A stretch of DNA of 7,426 nucleotides from Candidatus Pacearchaeota archaeon (GTDB lineage Archaea; Nanobdellota; Nanobdellia; Pacearchaeales; GW2011-AR1). A program made the position numbers and the translations under genes. Of this stretch, positions 5,008 through 7,426 are shown piece by piece (positions within the stretch are counted from its first letter, which is position 1; each line of letters opens with the position of its first letter). Below the pieces are notes generated by a model. It ran no database searches. It saw only the letters and a program-made list of their open reading frames with translations, and was not told the DNA's origin. The DNA is taken from contig NZDU01000042.1 of NCBI GenBank assembly GCA_002688875.1, positions 11,917 through 19,342 of the forward strand. Reading direction: 5' to 3'.

Positions 5008-5927
5008 AAAAACTTTGGACCGAACAATATAGACCAAAAACACTAACTGGATATGTGTTTAGAGATGAAAAGCAAAAAGCACAGGTAGAAGGTTGGATTA
5101 CATCTGGATCAATTCCACATTTATTGTTTAGTGGTGCACCAGGTACAGGAAAAACAACACTAGCAAAAATATTATTCAACGAACTTGAAATTGATCAATA
5201 TGACATATTAGAAATAAATGCATCTAGAGAAAACTCTATTGATACTATAAGAGACAAAATTACAAACTTTGTACAAACTATGCCATTTGGCGATATAAAG
5301 GTAGTCTTACTAGATGAGGCTGATTATATTTCACCAAACGGGCAGGCGGCCTTGCGTGGTGTGATGGAGGAATACCATACTACTGCAAGGTTCGTTTTAA
5401 CTTGCAACTATCCTAACAGAGTTATTCCTGCATTACATAGTAGATGTCAAGGGTTTCATATTGAACGTTTAGACAAAACAGAATTTACTGTTAGAGTAGG
5501 ACAAATATTAGCAGATGAAAAAATTGAATTTGATGTTGAAACTATAGACACTTATGTTAAAGCAACATATCCTGACTTGCGTAAATGTATTAATATGGTA
5601 CAAATGAATTCGCAAACAGGAAAACTAGTAACACCAGATACAGCAGATTCAGGAACACAAGATTATAAACTTGAAATGGTGCAATTGTTTAAAGCAGGTA
5701 AAATATCAGATGCAAGAAGAATGTTATGTACTCAAGCAAGACCAGAAGAAATGGAAGATATTTACAGATGGATGTATGACAATATAGAGTTATTTGCAAA
5801 AGACGAAGAAGGACAGGACAAAGCAGTATTAATTATTAAGCAAGGATTAGTTGATCATTCATTTGTAGCAGATCCAGAAATAAACTTATCCGCAACATTA
5901 ATTAAACTAGGAAGATTAGCGGCGTGA
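5004..5927 (+). CDS. 44: Clamp loader ATPase subunit (T4 gp44-like)
   Basis: A 307-residue AAA+ protein (T4 gp44 is 319). WTEQYRPKTL (5-14) is the family's opening motif. GAPGTGKT (44-51) is Walker A, LLDEAD (102-107) is Walker B, N135 in LTCNYPNR is sensor 1, and SRC (146-148) carries the arginine finger typical of RFC/gp44 clamp loaders. A lid domain (about 155-205, with YPDLRKCINMVQ as sensor 2 region) and a C-terminal helical collar domain follow. It would load the gp45 sliding clamp with gp62 at primer-template junctions, and in T4-like phages the clamp also activates late promoters, linking replication to the GATAAATA boxes here. Its start overlaps the speD stop (ATGA), and its own stop overlaps the guaC GTG (GTGA). 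In T4 the next gene is 62; here a metabolic gene follows instead. Confidence 0.92.
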   Translation: MKKLWTEQYRPKTLTGYVFRDEKQKAQVEGWITSGSIPHLLFSGAPGTGKTTLAKILFNELEIDQYDILEINASRENSIDTIRDKITNFVQTMPFGDIKVVLLDEADYISPNGQAALRGVMEEYHTTARFVLTCNYPNRVIPALHSRCQGFHIERLDKTEFTVRVGQILADEKIEFDVETIDTYVKATYPDLRKCINMVQMNSQTGKLVTPDTADSGTQDYKLEMVQLFKAGKISDARRMLCTQARPEEMEDIYRWMYDNIELFAKDEEGQDKAVLIIKQGLVDHSFVADPEINLSATLIKLGRLAA

Positions 5928-6964
5928 GAATAATAGAAGATGTAAAATTAGATTATGCAGACGTATTATTCCAACCTAAACGTAGCAAACTAGAAAGCAG
6001 ACGTGATGTTGAAATGCTACGAACTTTTACATTTCATAATTCAGATAGAACTTTCCAATGTCTACCCATTATGGCATCCAATATGGATGGTGTAGGTACA
6101 TTTTCTGTGGCTAAAGTATTACAGCAACATAAAATGATGACTGTAATAAGAAAGCATTATAAAATAGAAGAATGGCAAAATGCAATAGGTAATGGTTTAA
6201 ATCTAAAATATCTTTCTGTGTGTACTGGTACTGCGGCAATATGGAAAAAAGACGCAGAAGATTATGCACTTGCTAAAGAAGTTCTAGAACGTTGGCCTGA
6301 CATTAAATTTATTACAATAGATGTAGCAAATGCCTATCATCAAAACTATGCTGACTTTGTAGCACGAGTTAGAGATGACTACCCAGACAAAATTATAATC
6401 GCCGGTAATATTATCACACCTGAAATGGTTGAAGAATTAATCATTAAAGGTGCAGACATTATTAAATGCGGTATTGGTCCTGGTTCTGTTTGCATTACAA
6501 GAACAATGACTGGAGTAGGTGTTCCTCAGTTTTCAGGAGTAATGGAATGTGCAGATGCGGCTCATGGTGTTGGAGGTCATATTATAGCAGATGGTGGTTG
6601 CAATACCCCAGGAGATGTATCCAAGGCGTTTGGCGCTGGCGCAGACTTCGTCATGCTTGGCGGAATGTTAGCAGGACATGATGAGTCAGAAGGTAAAATA
6701 GAAGATGGAAAAGTAGAGTTCTACGGCATGGCTTCAGATCGTGCTATGGAAGTTCATGGTGCTAGAAAAGATGGTTACCGTGGTGCAGAAGGCAAAAGTG
6801 TATTGTTAGATAATAGAGGCCCAATTGAACCTACTGTAATTGAAATAATAGGTGGTGTAAGATCCACTTGTACATACATAGGAGCAAGAAGAATTAAAGA
6901 TATGCCAAAATGTGCAACGTTCGTAAAAGTTAATAATACTATTAATAAAGTATATTCCAGCTAA
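5924..6964 (+). CDS. guaC: GMP reductase
   Basis: A 346-residue protein, the same size as E. coli GuaC (347), lacking the CBS pair of most IMP dehydrogenases. The N-terminus MRIIEDVKLDYADVLFQPKR matches GuaC's MRIEEDLKL...DVLIRPKRS, confirming the GTG start that overlaps the gp44 stop. GIGPGSVCITR (183-193) holds the catalytic Cys (C190) and the partner Thr (T192); ADGGCNTPGDVSKAFGAGAD (222-241) and FVMLGGMLAGH form the phosphate-binding and barrel segments; YRGAEGK (285-291) contains the catalytic Glu (E289); RSTCTYIGA (313-321) is a GuaC signature. GMP reductase converts GMP and NADPH to IMP and ammonia. In a phage this would route guanine nucleotides, for instance from host RNA or DNA, toward IMP and AMP. 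An IMP dehydrogenase is the alternative but fits length and signatures less well. Codon use looks like the neighbours, so long residence in the phage is plausible. Confidence 0.92.
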   Translation: MRIIEDVKLDYADVLFQPKRSKLESRRDVEMLRTFTFHNSDRTFQCLPIMASNMDGVGTFSVAKVLQQHKMMTVIRKHYKIEEWQNAIGNGLNLKYLSVCTGTAAIWKKDAEDYALAKEVLERWPDIKFITIDVANAYHQNYADFVARVRDDYPDKIIIAGNIITPEMVEELIIKGADIIKCGIGPGSVCITRTMTGVGVPQFSGVMECADAAHGVGGHIIADGGCNTPGDVSKAFGAGADFVMLGGMLAGHDESEGKIEDGKVEFYGMASDRAMEVHGARKDGYRGAEGKSVLLDNRGPIEPTVIEIIGGVRSTCTYIGARRIKDMPKCATFVKVNNTINKVYSS

Positions 6965-6991
6965 GAAATATAATCATTAAATACTAATATA

Positions 6992-7426
6992 ATGTCGGTA
7001 TACTGTAAATTTGCATTTATAGGTCTAGGTAGTTCACATAGAGGAACTGGACTTTGTGGTCCTGGCAGAAAGCACAAAGATCAACATCCAAAAGGATTTT
7101 GGAATAGTGATATACGTTCACAAGCAAAAAAATCAATGACTGATAATATTCCTATCCCAGTTTGTCAAAATTGTTATTATAGAGAAAAAGCAGGAGCAGT
7201 AAGTTGGAGACATGAATATAATAGTTTTTATAAGAATACCCCAATTAAAAAGAATCCTGTATCACTTGACTTAGATTGGTCTAATTTTTGTAATCTTAAA
7301 TGTATAATGTGTAACAGTAATAGAAGTTCTACTTGGGCCAATGAAACCGGAGATTTCAAATCGAGTAATGGTGTACAAACTATTAGTCCACAAGTTCTTA
7401 AAGATATATGCGAAATGTCAACTGAT
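6992..7426 (+). CDS. Radical SAM protein with N-terminal twitch/SPASM-like domain, 3' end cut
   Basis: The frame is open from the ATG at 6992 to the window edge: 145 codons and no stop. SNFCNLKCIMCNSN holds the CxxxCxxC motif (C100, C104, C107) that binds the radical-SAM 4Fe-4S cluster; the rest of the barrel lies outside. In front of it is a Cys-bearing domain with C5, C22 and the pair C58/C61 (PVCQNCYYRE), plus the FWNSDIR, EKAGAVSWRHEYN pattern known from proteins called twitch-domain radical SAM, where an auxiliary cluster domain precedes the barrel. Related enzymes modify peptides or sugars; the substrate here is unknown. There is no SD before the ATG, which lies 27 bases after guaC in an AT-only-like spacer with a TATAAT at 6969-6974 but no good -35 box, so it may be read with guaC. 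Phage members of this family occur in marine T4-like genomes. Confidence 0.8.
   Translation, partial: MSVYCKFAFIGLGSSHRGTGLCGPGRKHKDQHPKGFWNSDIRSQAKKSMTDNIPIPVCQNCYYREKAGAVSWRHEYNSFYKNTPIKKNPVSLDLDWSNFCNLKCIMCNSNRSSTWANETGDFKSSNGVQTISPQVLKDICEMSTD

Noticed and set aside
4943..5179. Minus-strand open frame of 78 codons
   Set aside because: Antisense across the speD/gp44 junction, where both sense genes have strong family motifs.
6466..6681. Second + strand frame, Trp/Arg/Cys-rich, inside guaC
   Set aside because: Out-of-frame reading of the Gly-rich GuaC barrel; GuaC is continuous and well matched through this region.
6969..6974. TATAAT before the radical SAM gene as a fourth promoter of the same type
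   Set aside because: No TTGACA-like box is found 16-18 bases upstream, and its distance to the ATG at 6992 differs from the other three.

Overview
The window is a densely packed, AT-rich piece of a T4-like (Tevenvirinae-related) myovirus genome, most like the marine branch that infects SAR11 or picocyanobacteria. The evidence is a T4 gp44-type clamp-loader ATPase, a GroES/gp31-type co-chaperonin, small proteins of the type seen in marine T4-like phages (including a stand-alone GVGRGSS fragment related to DNA polymerase III alpha), T4-like late-promoter boxes (GATAAATA), and phage-borne metabolic genes (SpeD/AdoMetDC family, GMP reductase, radical SAM). The host cannot be fixed from the sequence. 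All genes are on the + strand, and no stretch over 50 bases lacks a gene.

Layout. (1) 1-1384: the 3' part of an SGNH-hydrolase-like gene whose frame is open to the left edge, then a putative virion/fibre protein behind a late promoter and a Shine-Dalgarno (SD) sequence. (2) 1420-2785: a small operon of two unknown proteins and the Pol III alpha-like fragment, behind a near-consensus sigma70-type promoter. (3) 2834-3646: a second late unit of two small proteins; the second (GTG start) carries seven 12-bp repeats encoding VEK(I/P/V)(V/P) units. (4) 3659-4591: GroES-like co-chaperonin behind another sigma70-type promoter, then a HAD phosphatase with a TTG start. (5) 4624-6964: a translationally coupled block of SpeD-family decarboxylase, clamp loader gp44 and GMP reductase, behind a third sigma70-type promoter. 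(6) 6992-end: N-terminal part of a radical SAM protein with an N-terminal auxiliary-cluster (twitch/SPASM-like) domain, cut by the right edge.

The most striking observation is regulatory. Three genes (starts 1420, 3659, 4624) have a TTGACA-like box, exactly 17 bp, a TATAAT-like box, exactly 6 bp, then ATG. The predicted transcript start therefore falls on the A of the start codon, and none has an SD upstream of that ATG. The two genes behind late-type GATAAATA boxes (779, 2834) do have SD sequences. The phage may thus make leaderless host-polymerase (early) messages and SD-led late messages. One of the three (1420) has an alternative in-frame start with an SD at 1459, so the strong cases are groES and speD.

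Functionally, the right half looks like an early/middle takeover module: a co-chaperonin for host GroEL, polyamine/decarboxylase chemistry, the replication clamp loader, and a GMP-to-IMP enzyme that could shift salvaged guanine nucleotides toward adenine for an AT-rich genome.
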